8,248 nt of DNA from Pseudomonadota bacterium (GTDB lineage Bacteria > Pseudomonadota > Alphaproteobacteria > Rhizobiales > Afifellaceae): the NCBI GenBank assembly GCA_023417735.1, contig JAEZEK010000489.1:1-8248 (forward strand). The letters are read 5' to 3'. The position numbers and the translations under genes were made by a program. The number at the start of each line of letters is the position of its first letter. Positions within the stretch are counted from its first letter, which is position 1. This document shows positions 1 through 6,464 of this stretch, piece by piece. The notes under the pieces were generated by a model. The model was not told the DNA's origin and ran no database searches. It saw only the letters and a list, made by a program, of their open reading frames with translations.

Positions 1-570
1 GATCGCCGCCTTCACCTTTGAATACCAGCCGGGATTGCGCGCAAGCCGGCTGCGGATCGTAGCGTAGAGGTACTCCTCCTCCTCGTTCGTCGGATTGTCG
101 AGGAGCGACGGGTCGCTCTCCGCCCTGGACCCGAGGAGCACGAGCAGCGTCGCGTCGCCGCCGTCGTCGAGGATCATGTTGGCCGGCTCGCCGTTGGCGA
201 ACTCGAAGATCCGGTCGGCGAAGGCCCAGTACTCCTCGAGCGTCTCGCCCTTGTGCGCGAAGACCGGGATGCCGGCTGCCGCGATCGCGGAGGCGGCGTG
301 GTCCTGCGTGGAGAAGATGTTGCAGGACGCCCAGCGGACCTCGGCGCCGAGCGCGGCGAGCGTCTCGATCAGCACCGCGGTCTGGATCGTCATGTGGAGG
401 GAGCCGGCGATGCGGGCGCCCTTCAGCGGCTTGGAAGGGCCGAACTCCTCGCGAAGCGCCATCAGGCCCGGCATCTCGGTTTCGGCGATCTCGATTTCGG
501 TGCGGCCCCAGCCGGCGAGCCCGATGTCCTTCACGGCATAGTCGCCATGCGTCGCAGTCAAGTCGTTCAC
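1..570 (-). CDS. ahcY: S-adenosylhomocysteine hydrolase, N-terminal 190 residues (runs off left edge)
   Basis: AdoHcy hydrolase (adenosylhomocysteinase) reversibly splits S-adenosylhomocysteine into adenosine and homocysteine in the cytoplasm, which relieves inhibition of methyltransferases and feeds methionine resynthesis. The visible 190 residues match the family N-terminus: [13 protein letters not shown] near residues 11-23, [16 protein letters not shown] (29-44), then the substrate-binding stretches [16 protein letters not shown] (56-71), [11 protein letters not shown] (83-93) and [11 protein letters not shown] (131-141). By family homology H59, T61, D90 and D135 lie in the substrate pocket. 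The NAD-binding domain lies outside the window. The GTG start at 570 was chosen because AAGGAG (577-582) sits 6 nt upstream and the reading begins exactly where the family does. No frame damage is visible. The gene diverges from the hydrolase at 763 and may be controlled by the palindrome at 628-649. Confidence 0.97.
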   Translation of the reverse strand, partial: MNDLTATHGDYAVKDIGLAGWGRTEIEIAETEMPGLMALREEFGPSKPLKGARIAGSLHMTIQTAVLIETLAALGAEVRWASCNIFSTQDHAASAIAAAGIPVFAHKGETLEEYWAFADRIFEFANGEPANMILDDGGDATLLVLLGSRAESDPSLLDNPTNEEEEYLYATIRSRLARNPGWYSKVKAAI

Positions 571-627
571 GTCGTGCTCCTTGGCGTTTGGGGGCGGATT
601 AGCACGGCCGAGAAGACGCGGCAACAG

Positions 628-649
628 GATATAAAGAAATGCTTATGTG
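628..649 (-). promoter_or_regulatory. candidate SahR/ArsR-type operator upstream of ahcY
   Basis: This is an AT-rich island in otherwise GC-rich DNA, centred about 68 bp upstream of the ahcY start. The core ATAAAGAAATGCTTAT is an imperfect inverted repeat with ATAA/TTAT arms; six of the eleven base pairs across the 22-bp site are complementary. From memory, proteobacterial methionine-cycle genes, ahcY included, can be controlled by ArsR-family SahR regulators that bind a palindrome of the ATAAAGAT-ATCTTTAT kind, and this site resembles it. The match is recalled, not computed, and no regulator gene lies in the window. It could equally be an AT-rich promoter element for either divergent gene. 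Confidence 0.35.
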
Positions 650-762
650 TGAGTGTCCCTCACGGCCGCCGCCGCGATGTGGGCCCAAACGGGCCACCGA
701 GCGCTGTTGCGCAACGCGCGACGGCCGCTATCCTGCGGAAAACGCAAGGGAAGGAAGACCCG

Positions 763-1728
763 ATGGAAGTGCAGCTCGAAAGGGACGTGCCGGCCGACGA
801 CCGCGGTGCAGGAACGCAGCCATTCTCGCCCGGACTGTCGTTCACCGAGGAGGTGTCCGGATCGGATATCCCGGTCCACTACACCTTCATCGAGGCGATC
901 GACGGCCTCTACGTTCCGGTCGGCCTGCGGCTTCCGCCGGGCGAGGGCCCGTTCCCGCTCGTGCTGTTCGCCTCCGGAAATGGCGGCGGCGGCCTCAGGC
1001 TGCTGCGCTGGTTCACCAACAACCGGAGCTGGACGCAGGAGGAATTCCTGAAGGCCGGCTACGCGATTGCGTGGCTGCGCTACCGCGCCGAGGTCGACTA
1101 CGCCTACGACAAGCTCGGCAAGCTGGTCGAGGACCGGCGGCAGGGCCGCCAGCTCCTCAGCCGCGGCCCGCTCGAATACGAGGACGTCATCTCGGTCGTC
1201 GAGCACATGAAGGCGCTGCCCTTCATCGACGCGGACCGCATCGGCTACATGGGCTCGAGCCACGGCGGCGAGATGGTCTTCAAGATGGCGTCGGAATATT
1301 CAGGCATCGGGGCCATGATCGCCAGCGAGCCGGCCTGCCACGAGTTCCTCCGCCTGAGGCCCGACGAGACGGCGGGCATCAATCCCGAGACCGGCCTCCT
1401 CAACGTCGAGCGCATGCTGATGCGCAGCCCCGAGAAGGTCCGCCCCCGCATCACCGAGGAGGTGGCGCGCGAGCGGATGAGCACGATCGACACGCCGATC
1501 CTCGTCCAGGGGCGCGACCAGGACGAGCTGCAGGGCATCTTCCGGGTCAGCTACGACCTCCTCGCCGAACTCGGCAAGCCGGCCGAATGGGCGAGCTACG
1601 ACCACGAGGATCACGGCTTCGTCTATCCGGAGCGGAACGCGGCCGGAATCTACGACCCGAACGACGTCGCGAGACAGTCCGTCGCGGATTCGATCGCGTT
1701 CTTCGGCCGGCACCTGCGCCGGGCATAG
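763..1728 (+). CDS. alpha/beta hydrolase (dienelactone hydrolase / prolyl-oligopeptidase-like), 321 aa
   Basis: This is a serine hydrolase of the alpha/beta fold, probably cytoplasmic because no signal peptide is visible. The nucleophile elbow is GYMGSSHGGEM (161-171), a GxSxG motif with S166 as nucleophile. D252 or D254 in the strand ILVQGRDQDEL is the likely acid, and H284 in DHGF (283-286) the catalytic histidine. SGNGGGG (71-77), after strand PFPLVLFA, is in the usual oxyanion-hole position. A short leader of about 30 residues precedes the first strands. The ATG at 763 is preceded by GGAAGGAAG at good spacing. The frame stays open upstream to 253, but that part is antisense to ahcY and does not read as protein. 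The order of motifs fits peptidase S9 or dienelactone hydrolase relatives; the substrate cannot be deduced. It stands alone, divergent from ahcY, with no gene co-directional within 2.5 kb. Confidence 0.9.
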   Translation: MEVQLERDVPADDRGAGTQPFSPGLSFTEEVSGSDIPVHYTFIEAIDGLYVPVGLRLPPGEGPFPLVLFASGNGGGGLRLLRWFTNNRSWTQEEFLKAGYAIAWLRYRAEVDYAYDKLGKLVEDRRQGRQLLSRGPLEYEDVISVVEHMKALPFIDADRIGYMGSSHGGEMVFKMASEYSGIGAMIASEPACHEFLRLRPDETAGINPETGLLNVERMLMRSPEKVRPRITEEVARERMSTIDTPILVQGRDQDELQGIFRVSYDLLAELGKPAEWASYDHEDHGFVYPERNAAGIYDPNDVARQSVADSIAFFGRHLRRA

Positions 1729-2086
1729 ACGCGCGCGGAACGGCAGCCGGCGCGGCCCTCGTCCGCGTCGGCGCGCCGAAGGCGTGCACGGCACCGATCC
1801 ACCCTGCTCCGGATCGCGCATCGGGAGAATGGTGCGCAGGGGGCGGACTGCACAGATCATTGGAAAAGTGACGCTGCGCCAAGGACTTAGCTCGCGCCGT
1901 TGCGAACTCGCGTGTGTCACCGCCGTGCACTCGTCGAGCTTGCGACGGGACGAGGTGACAGCCGCCGAATGAACGGTTCTCAGTAGGCGTTTCGCCGTGC
2001 CAGCCGGAATCCGGCGGGTCCCATTCCACTCACTGGTGGGCGGCTGGCGAGCCATACGCTCTCGGATCGGGGGATCCACCGTCGAT
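1729..2086. other. stretch without a recognisable gene
   Basis: This stretch lies between the end of the hydrolase and the DUF3489 relic. Open frames exist on both strands (for example minus-strand frames that continue antisense through the hydrolase), but none shows recognisable motifs, a good ribosome site or protein-like composition. I see no strong hairpin followed by a T-run, so no clear rho-independent terminator for the hydrolase. Given the relics on its right, it may contain sequence decayed beyond recognition. Confidence 0.6.
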
Positions 2087-2232
2087 TCACGGGGCGTCGA
2101 CCTTCTCGGAGGTCACCTCGAGCCCGGCTTCTTCCTGGGCGCGCCGCCAAGCGCGCCCCGCGCCGCGTGGGGCTCCCAGCCGGTGGCGGCGACGATCTCG
2201 CCGATGCTTGCACCCTCCGGTGTGCGCGGCAT
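2087..2232 (-). pseudogene. DUF3489-family protein relic (frameshifted, ends degraded)
   Basis: One minus frame from 2232 reads TPEGASIGEIVAATGWEPH, then AARGALGGAPRKKPG. The neighbouring frame then reads LEVTSEKV. Joined, these reproduce the DUF3489 pattern (PEGATIAEIVxATGWQPHTVRGALAGALKKKLGLxVTSEKVEGRGRVYRI), a small winged-helix-like domain common in alphaproteobacteria and of unknown function. The frames meet near 2122-2126, where one base appears to be missing. The usual EGRGRVYRI ending is replaced by DAP and a stop at 2087-2089. The upstream part of the domain is also broken: a Gly-Thr-Lys typical of the family occurs near 2260 but in yet another frame. At least two lesions are therefore needed, which favours a real pseudogene over a single sequencing error. 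It lies downstream of the response regulator on the same strand. Confidence 0.7.
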
Positions 2233-2250
2233 GCCGGTCGTCCGACCGGC
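2233..2250. repeat. perfect 8-bp inverted repeat (hairpin)
   Basis: GCCGGTCG, a two-base spacer, then CGACCGGC form a perfect inverted repeat. It begins 37 nt beyond the response-regulator stop in the direction of transcription. No T-run follows on either strand, so a rho-independent terminator is not supported. It could help stabilise or end the kinase-regulator transcript, or be chance in GC-rich DNA. Confidence 0.3.
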
Positions 2251-2286
2251 TTGGTGCCGTCCCGGATCGGGTCATGTGGACCGTTC

Positions 2287-2653
2287 TCATCCGGTCGAAG
2301 AGATGAGCCCATTCAGCGCGCCTAGAAGCCGCCCGGTTGCGGATGGCTTTCCGATGTTGATCGCATCCCGCAGCACCCGGTCCGCGGCCAGGTCCGCTGA
2401 GCCGTAGCCGCTGGCCAGGATGAGGGATCGACATCCGCCGGAGCACCTCTGCCACCGGCGTGACTCGTTCACCGGCGAGATTGACGTCGAGTACCGCGGC
2501 GTCGGGGCGCTCCCGTTGCAGGAGTTCAAGGGCCACTCTGACGCTTGGCGCCGGACCGAGAACGGCGTAGCCCGCGCGCCGCAGGGTCAGCTCGAGCTCC
2601 ATCGCAATGAGGAACTCATCCTCGACGACCAGGATCTGGTGCGCTGGACCCAC
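2287..2653 (-). pseudogene. single-domain response regulator (CheY-like receiver), frameshifted
   Basis: The first part, from GTG at 2653, reads HQILVVEDEFLIAMELE with the acidic pair E11/D12, and AAVLDVNLAGE with phosphoacceptor D56, then AEVLRRMSIP. The rest of the receiver, LILASGYGSADLA and then NIGKPSATGRLLGAL with the conserved lysine-proline, is in the adjacent frame and ends at 2287. The switch falls at about 2424-2428, in the run GATGAGGGATCG. The net change equals one extra base or two lost bases. Repaired, the protein would have about 121-124 residues, a stand-alone receiver with no output domain. The family pattern is the one that accompanies HWE kinases (IPxILASGYG). Without repair the product loses the last strands and the lysine and runs into out-of-frame sequence down to 2087. 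GTG 2653 has GAAGG about 10 nt upstream; TTG 2662 is an alternative. It follows the kinase by 33 nt on the same strand, as a probable operon. Confidence 0.85.
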
Positions 2654-2686
2654 TGTGACCAAACCTTCGCAGGCGACCCCTCGCCC

Positions 2687-3673
2687 CTAATCAAGAGGTG
2701 CGATCAAACGGACTCGTAAACCCCCTGGCTTGAAAGTCAGTTCCGCTGCACCGCCCAGCGACCGCTCCGCGCTGAATTCGATCAGCCGGGTTCCAAAGCC
2801 GGCGCGTTCGGGCGGGGTGACGGACGGTCCGTTCTCCTCGCGCCAATCGATGCAGAGCTCATTTCGGTCGGCTTCCGATTTCACGCTCCAGGTGAGATGG
2901 ACGATGCCGCCGGGCGTCGAAAGCGCTCCGTACTTGGAAGCATTGGTGACGAGCTCGTGCAGGATCATGCTGATCGGCAGGACCTGCTCCTTCTTCAGTG
3001 CGACGGGAGGCCCTGGTTCGATGCGACAATGCTCGGCGCCTGCCTGTTCGAGCGCCTGGCGGGCGAGAGTGCCGAGATCGGTTTCCGCATTGCTTGCGAG
3101 GGAGAGGTCCTCCGCGCGCATGACGGCCTCGAAGCGGCCCATGAAAGCCTCCCGATACTCCCGGGCCGAACGTCCTTCCACCTCGGTCTGCGCGGCGAGC
3201 GCCCGCACGACCGCCAGGAGGTTCTTCATCCGGTGGCGCGTCTCGGCCAGAAGGATGTCCTTTTCGGCATCCGTGCGGCGCTGGTCTGTCACGTCCTCGA
3301 ACGTGACCAGCATGTTCGAGCTGGTGTTGTCGGGATGGATCAGCCGTCGCGCGCTCACGAGCATCGTTCGCCGTCCAAGAGGAGCGAACTCGTCGGTCAC
3401 TTCGTACCCGATGACGGCGACCGACTTCGGAACGACTTCGCTCAAGAGGTGCCGCAATTCGGGGATGTCCCACTGCCCCGTGCCGAGTTCGAACAGGCTG
3501 CGGCCGATCGTGTCGTCACGTCCGATCCTGAACTTCTCGAAGAAGGCGCGGCTCCCGGTGACCACACACCCGGCCTGATCGAGAACGAGGAGGGGCTCTC
3601 CGAGTGTGTCGACGATCCCCTGGGCCTGGACATGGCCGCTGCGCAGGAGGCGATAGAGATCTTCCAGATTCAT
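2687..3673 (-). CDS. PAS-domain HWE-family sensor histidine kinase, 328 aa
   Basis: This is a soluble sensor kinase with no membrane helix. Residues about 17-133 form a PAS-like sensor (GIVDTLGEPLLVLDQAGCVV through MLVTFEDVTDQRR). The kinase core is HWE type: H-box ETRHRMKNLLAVVRALAAQT with H147 as phosphoacceptor, N-box HELVTNASKYGALS with N244, the family signature WREENGP with W277 and E279, and G-box GFGTRLI (292-298). HWE kinases typically signal to single-domain regulators or to the PhyR general stress pathway of alphaproteobacteria. Start ATG 3673 is preferred: GAGG lies about 8 nt upstream, and the preceding TTG codon is a weaker choice. The stop at 2687 is followed 33 nt later by the cognate-looking response regulator, which is frameshifted. 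The kinase itself shows no lesion, so its immediate partner is lost while the sensor survives. The input signal is unknown. Confidence 0.95.
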   Translation of the reverse strand: MNLEDLYRLLRSGHVQAQGIVDTLGEPLLVLDQAGCVVTGSRAFFEKFRIGRDDTIGRSLFELGTGQWDIPELRHLLSEVVPKSVAVIGYEVTDEFAPLGRRTMLVSARRLIHPDNTSSNMLVTFEDVTDQRRTDAEKDILLAETRHRMKNLLAVVRALAAQTEVEGRSAREYREAFMGRFEAVMRAEDLSLASNAETDLGTLARQALEQAGAEHCRIEPGPPVALKKEQVLPISMILHELVTNASKYGALSTPGGIVHLTWSVKSEADRNELCIDWREENGPSVTPPERAGFGTRLIEFSAERSLGGAAELTFKPGGLRVRLIAPLD

Positions 3674-3935
3674 CAAGGCGCCTCAGCTACAAAAGACGGC
3701 GATCCAACACTCCCCTTTGCTCATGGTCTGCCGGGCGAGCCGGGGTCAAGCCTGGGTGGTCACCGCTCGGGACCAGAGTAGAGGCATGCGGGCTGCCGAC
3801 CAACCCGGAACCCACCTCAAACTCCTAAGTGCCGGCCAGGGCGAACCGGTCTTGTGCATGGCCCGGGTGGCCGCCCGGATTGCGGTCCGGAAGCAGTCCC
3901 GCCACTCGCCGAGGAGCTGAACGCGATGCTCCTGC
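3674..3935. other. upstream region of the kinase; no gene recognised
   Basis: Frames on both strands are open over short distances but none resembles a protein family, including the antisense frames that continue from the kinase. The kinase promoter should lie here. A TTGACC hexamer is present on the minus strand at 3744-3749, but the position 17 nt downstream (CCATGA) is a poor -10 element, so I do not call a promoter. Confidence 0.5.
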
Positions 3936-4133
3936 TCATGCGATCGTGCAGGACTTGCGCGAGGTCCGTCCCTCGCGCTCGGACTTGCTGGTCAGATATC
4001 CGTCCCGCTCCGTCCTCGAGAGCATCGGACGGAGCGTTCCCGGCGGGAGCGGGCAGCCGTGCCGCGCCCGCTCGTCGATCATCCACTGGCCGTAGACCGG
4101 CCGAAGCTCCGGACCACAGGACTTCGTGGACAC
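3936..4133 (-). pseudogene. PadR-family transcriptional regulator relic, 65 codons
   Basis: The 65-codon frame from GTG 4133 contains VYGQWMIDERARHGCPL (13-29), PPGTLRPMLSRTERDGYL (30-47) and EREGRTSRKS (52-61). This matches the winged-helix core of PadR regulators, whose usual form is HGYWLIEELxRHGxxLSPGTLYPMLHRLERDGYL followed by a GRxRRxYxxT wing. The first helix, normally about 15-20 residues before the VYG, is mostly missing: STKSCGPEL is joined directly to RPVYG. The wing ends in SCTIA and a stop instead of the usual Tyr-containing motif and C-terminal helix. Key family positions are changed (SPGTLYP to PPGTLRP, HRLE to SRTE). No good ribosome site precedes the GTG. Most likely it is a decayed regulator of the divergent MFS gene, an arrangement common for PadR proteins. 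A short functional variant is possible but unlikely. Confidence 0.6.
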
Positions 4134-4212
4134 GCTGTTGGTCGCATTTGTCGCCCGGCTTGCCTCGGGGCTCAGCGTGCCAGACTGTGTCGGTGCTCGA
4201 CGTCCGGCTTCT

Positions 4213-4226
4213 CGCCGATATCGGCG
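4213..4226. promoter_or_regulatory. 14-bp perfect palindrome in the PadR-relic/MFS spacer
   Basis: CGCCGATATCGGCG is a perfect inverted repeat midway between the PadR relic and the MFS start, 70 bp upstream of the transporter ATG. PadR and TetR regulators bind dyads in such divergent spacers, so it could be the old operator. GC-rich DNA produces such palindromes by chance, and the PadR family more often recognises ATGT-ACAT-like dyads, which are absent here. Confidence 0.25.
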
Positions 4227-4295
4227 TCGGTCGTGCGGTGGCGCTGCGCGGGGCACGCCGATGGACGCAAGTGCAATCGTTGCAGGGGGCGTCGA

Positions 4296-5564
4296 ATGAG
4301 CAAGGGCGAGCCCAAGGCCGATGCCGGCCCGGTCTGGCGCCGGATTCCCTCCGGCATCTGGGCGCTCGGCTTCGTGTCGCTGCTCATGGACGTCTCGTCC
4401 GAGATGATCCATGCCCTTCTGCCCGTCTATCTGGTGGTCGGGCTCGGCGCGACAGCGCTCACGGTCGGCATCATCGAGGGCATCGCCGAGGCGACGGCAT
4501 CGATCACCAAGATCTTCTCCGGGGCGCTCAGCGACCGGATCGGCCGCCGCAAGGAGCTCGCGGCCCTCGGCTATGGGCTCGCCGCCGTCACCAAGCCCAT
4601 CTTCCCGCTGGCGCCGAGCGTCGGCTGGCTCGTGACCGCCCGCTTCGTGGACCGTATCGGGAAGGGCATCCGGGGCGCGCCGAGGGATGCGCTCGTTGCC
4701 GACATCAGCCCGCCGGAGCTGCGTGGCGCGAGCTTCGGCCTGCGCCAGTCGCTCGACACCGTCGGCGCCTTCGTCGGGCCGCTACTGGCGATCGGCCTGA
4801 TGTGGCTCTTCGCCGACGACTTCGTCTCCGTCTTCTGGATCGCCGTGATCCCGGCATTCCTCGCCTTCGGGCTGATCGTCTTCGCCGTCCACGAGCCGAA
4901 GCGCAACGAGGGCATTCGGCAGGTGCGCAATCCGCTGAGCCGGCGGGAGCTGGCGTTGCTGGGGACAGCCTATTGGTGGGTGGTCGCGGTCGCAGCGGTC
5001 TTTACCCTCGCCCGGTTCAGCGAGGCGTTTCTGATCCTGCGGGCGGAGGGCGCCGGTCTCCCGCTGATGCTGGTCCCCGCCGTCCTGGTCGTGATGAACG
5101 TCGCCTACGCCTTGTCGGCCTATCCTGCAGGTGCCCTGTCGGACAGGATGGACCGCGTCACGCTTCTCGTCATCGGCCTGGTGCTGCTCATCGTCGCCGA
5201 CCTGGTTCTTGCCTTTGCGCCGAACCTGCTCGGAATCGCCTGCGGCGTCGTGCTCTGGGGCCTGCATATGGGATTCACCCAGGGGCTGCTGGCGACGCTG
5301 GTCGCCGATGCGGCACCGGCCGAACTGCGCGGGACCGCCTATGGCATGTTCAATCTCGTCACCGGCATCGCGCTGCTCGCGGCCAGCGTCATCGCCGGCG
5401 CGCTCTGGGACAGCGTCGGCCCGCAGGGGACCTTCCTCGCCGGCGCCGCGTTCTCAGTCCTGACGATCATCGGCCTTTACCCGGTGCGCTACCGGCTCGA
5501 TGGCCGCAAGCAGAAGCCCGAGTTGGTGAAGGACCTTGCACATCAGGAGGAAACGGACTCATGA
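4296..5564 (+). CDS. MFS family transporter, 12 transmembrane helices, 422 aa
   Basis: This is a major facilitator superfamily carrier in the inner membrane, probably a proton-driven exporter. The two homologous halves are clear. Loop 2-3 carries motif A as GALSDRIGRRK (76-86) and loop 8-9 as GALSDRMDRVT (279-289). ELRGASFG (141-148) and ELRGTAYG (343-350) mark the equivalent loops after helices 4 and 10, and DRIGKGIRGAPRDAL (119-133) is a characteristic stretch of this subgroup. Helices are hydrophobic and evenly spaced from about residue 20 to 395. Start ATG 4296 has AGGGGG (4284-4289) 6 nt upstream; the open frame further upstream to 4059 reads as non-protein. The length is normal and the frame intact. 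The divergent PadR relic suggests former control by a ligand-responsive repressor. The substrate cannot be inferred. The stop overlaps the ATG of a 26-codon ORF (ATGA). Confidence 0.93.
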   Translation: MSKGEPKADAGPVWRRIPSGIWALGFVSLLMDVSSEMIHALLPVYLVVGLGATALTVGIIEGIAEATASITKIFSGALSDRIGRRKELAALGYGLAAVTKPIFPLAPSVGWLVTARFVDRIGKGIRGAPRDALVADISPPELRGASFGLRQSLDTVGAFVGPLLAIGLMWLFADDFVSVFWIAVIPAFLAFGLIVFAVHEPKRNEGIRQVRNPLSRRELALLGTAYWWVVAVAAVFTLARFSEAFLILRAEGAGLPLMLVPAVLVVMNVAYALSAYPAGALSDRMDRVTLLVIGLVLLIVADLVLAFAPNLLGIACGVVLWGLHMGFTQGLLATLVADAAPAELRGTAYGMFNLVTGIALLAASVIAGALWDSVGPQGTFLAGAAFSVLTIIGLYPVRYRLDGRKQKPELVKDLAHQEETDS

Positions 5565-5641
5565 GCCGTCAGCTCTTCGCCGCGCCGGCCCTGCCCGCTC
5601 CGACCATTGCTGTCGCGGCACCGCCGCCTCAGGACGCGTAA
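5561..5641 (+). CDS. 26-aa ORF coupled to the MFS gene, possibly the remnant start of a lost gene
   Basis: ATG 5561 overlaps the MFS stop as ATGA, and AGGAGG (5545-5550) lies 10 nt upstream, inside the end of the transporter gene. These are good translation signals. The peptide MSRQLFAAPALPAPTIAVAA has a small-residue hydrophobic core interrupted by prolines, a little like a damaged signal peptide, and stops at 5639-5641. No continuation is recognised in any frame downstream. The likely reading is that a second operon gene once began here and was truncated. It may also be a non-functional ORF. Confidence 0.35.
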   Translation: MSRQLFAAPALPAPTIAVAAPPPQDA

Positions 5642-5955
5642 CGCCGTCCGAGATCATTCTTCTCCTCGACGCTCAGGGCACGCCCGGTGTTTCGGACGAG
5701 ATCGAGTGGGACAGCGACGGCTTTGGGAGATCGAGTCCGTCCGCGGGGGCGGCAGTTGGGAGCGATACGGCCCGTCTGGATGGTTGAGGGATGGTAGCTG
5801 TCGAGGGACACATGCACCCGATCGGCGATCTCCCTGGTCACGTCCAGAAAAGCTGGAGCCATTCCGAGCTGGAGTCTTCCGCGATAGATTCCGCAGGCTG
5901 GGAAGGGGCGCCCTCACCGCGCGGATCGCATCCTGGCTATGACTGGATCTGGACG
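5642..5955. other. stretch without a recognisable gene
   Basis: This is the gap between the convergent MFS unit and the minus-strand membrane-protein gene. Frames on both strands are open (for instance a 77-codon minus frame ending at 5629) but I find no family motif, supported start or conserved block. There is no hairpin plus T-run that would serve as terminator for either converging unit. Confidence 0.5.
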
Positions 5956-6363
5956 CTAGCCTTCTCTCGCCCGGTCCGAGCGCGTGGATTGGATTGCGAC
6001 GGCTGCGATTGCGAGCCAGACCAGCAAGCGCAGGCTCATGGCGCCGACGGTGCGCATCTCGAACGCCGCGCCGTGGTAAACGCGCAGGCCGAAGAGTGCG
6101 AACACCACTGCGATCGCCGCAGCCAGAGCTATGGAGAGCGCGGCCGCCCAGCGGCGGCCCAGGGCGATCCCGACGCCGGCAAGAACGTAGAGAGGACCCG
6201 ACAGGAAATTGAACCACAGGACGAAGGGGACCACATCTCCGGCGGCTGCCCGTGCGGCTTCGCCTCCGAACAGCACGCTGCCGCCGGATATGATCGTCAG
6301 GATGCCGAAGACCACCGCGACGCCCGCAGCGACGATCAGCGGCCAGCTAAGCGAAGATTGCAC
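5956..6363 (-). CDS. small integral membrane protein, four helices, 135 aa, function unknown
   Basis: Four hydrophobic segments lie at about residues 8-31, 45-67, 72-94 and 110-124, so this is an inner-membrane protein. A loop GGEAARAAAGDVVPFVLWFNF precedes and enters helix 2, and helices 3 and 4 are joined by a loop with FEMRTVGAMSLR. The C-terminus is short and charged (STRSDRAREG). I do not recognise a named family and assign no function. GTG 6363 is chosen because AGGAG (6372-6376) sits 8 nt upstream and the first helix begins immediately after. The frame is open further upstream, but that part is Pro/Arg/Cys-rich and not helix-like. It starts 2 nt after the stop of the possible 32-aa ORF, which itself overlaps the FtsH-fragment ORF, so the three appear cotranscribed and translationally coupled. 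Confidence 0.85.
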   Translation of the reverse strand: MQSSLSWPLIVAAGVAVVFGILTIISGGSVLFGGEAARAAAGDVVPFVLWFNFLSGPLYVLAGVGIALGRRWAAALSIALAAAIAVVFALFGLRVYHGAAFEMRTVGAMSLRLLVWLAIAAVAIQSTRSDRAREG

Positions 6364-6365
6364 CT

Positions 6366-6464
6366 TCAAGGCTCCTGGTCCTCGTCCTGTCGCAGCATGG
6401 CATCTCGCCGATGGAGGAGCAGGTCGAGCAGCCGAAGGCCCCTTGCGGCAGTGGTGCAAATCAC
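6366..6464 (-). CDS. possible 32-aa ORF between the FtsH fragment and the membrane protein
   Basis: GTG 6464 overlaps the stop of the upstream ORF as GTGA, and AGGAG (6472-6476) is 7 nt upstream. The ORF ends with TGA 2 nt before the GTG of the membrane-protein gene. The peptide runs ARGLRLLDLLLHRRDAML in the middle and ends DEDQEP, a short amphipathic helix with a charged tail. The signals are good, but the length is small and no family is recognised. It may serve mainly as a translational link. Confidence 0.4.
   Translation of the reverse strand: MICTTAARGLRLLDLLLHRRDAMLRQDEDQEP

Noticed and set aside
253..762. Upstream extension of the hydrolase frame, making a 491-residue protein
   Set aside because: It is antisense to ahcY, Arg/Gly-rich and unlike any protein; the ATG at 763 with its ribosome site and the family N-terminus fit better.
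1300..2079. 259-codon minus-strand frame covering the hydrolase 3' end and the following gap
   Set aside because: Much of it is antisense to the hydrolase and the rest shows no family similarity or supported start.
2233..2250. Hairpin considered as a rho-independent terminator
   Set aside because: There is no T-run on either strand; kept only as an inverted repeat.
2897..3781. 294-codon plus-strand frame opposite the histidine kinase
   Set aside because: It mirrors the kinase gene in GC-rich DNA and has no recognisable domain; the minus strand has all the kinase motifs.
3854..5560. 595-codon plus-strand frame overlapping the MFS gene
   Set aside because: It is a shadow frame of the MFS gene, Arg/Ala/Pro-rich with no motifs. 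Only its last 27 codons, from ATG 5561, are kept as a possible small ORF.
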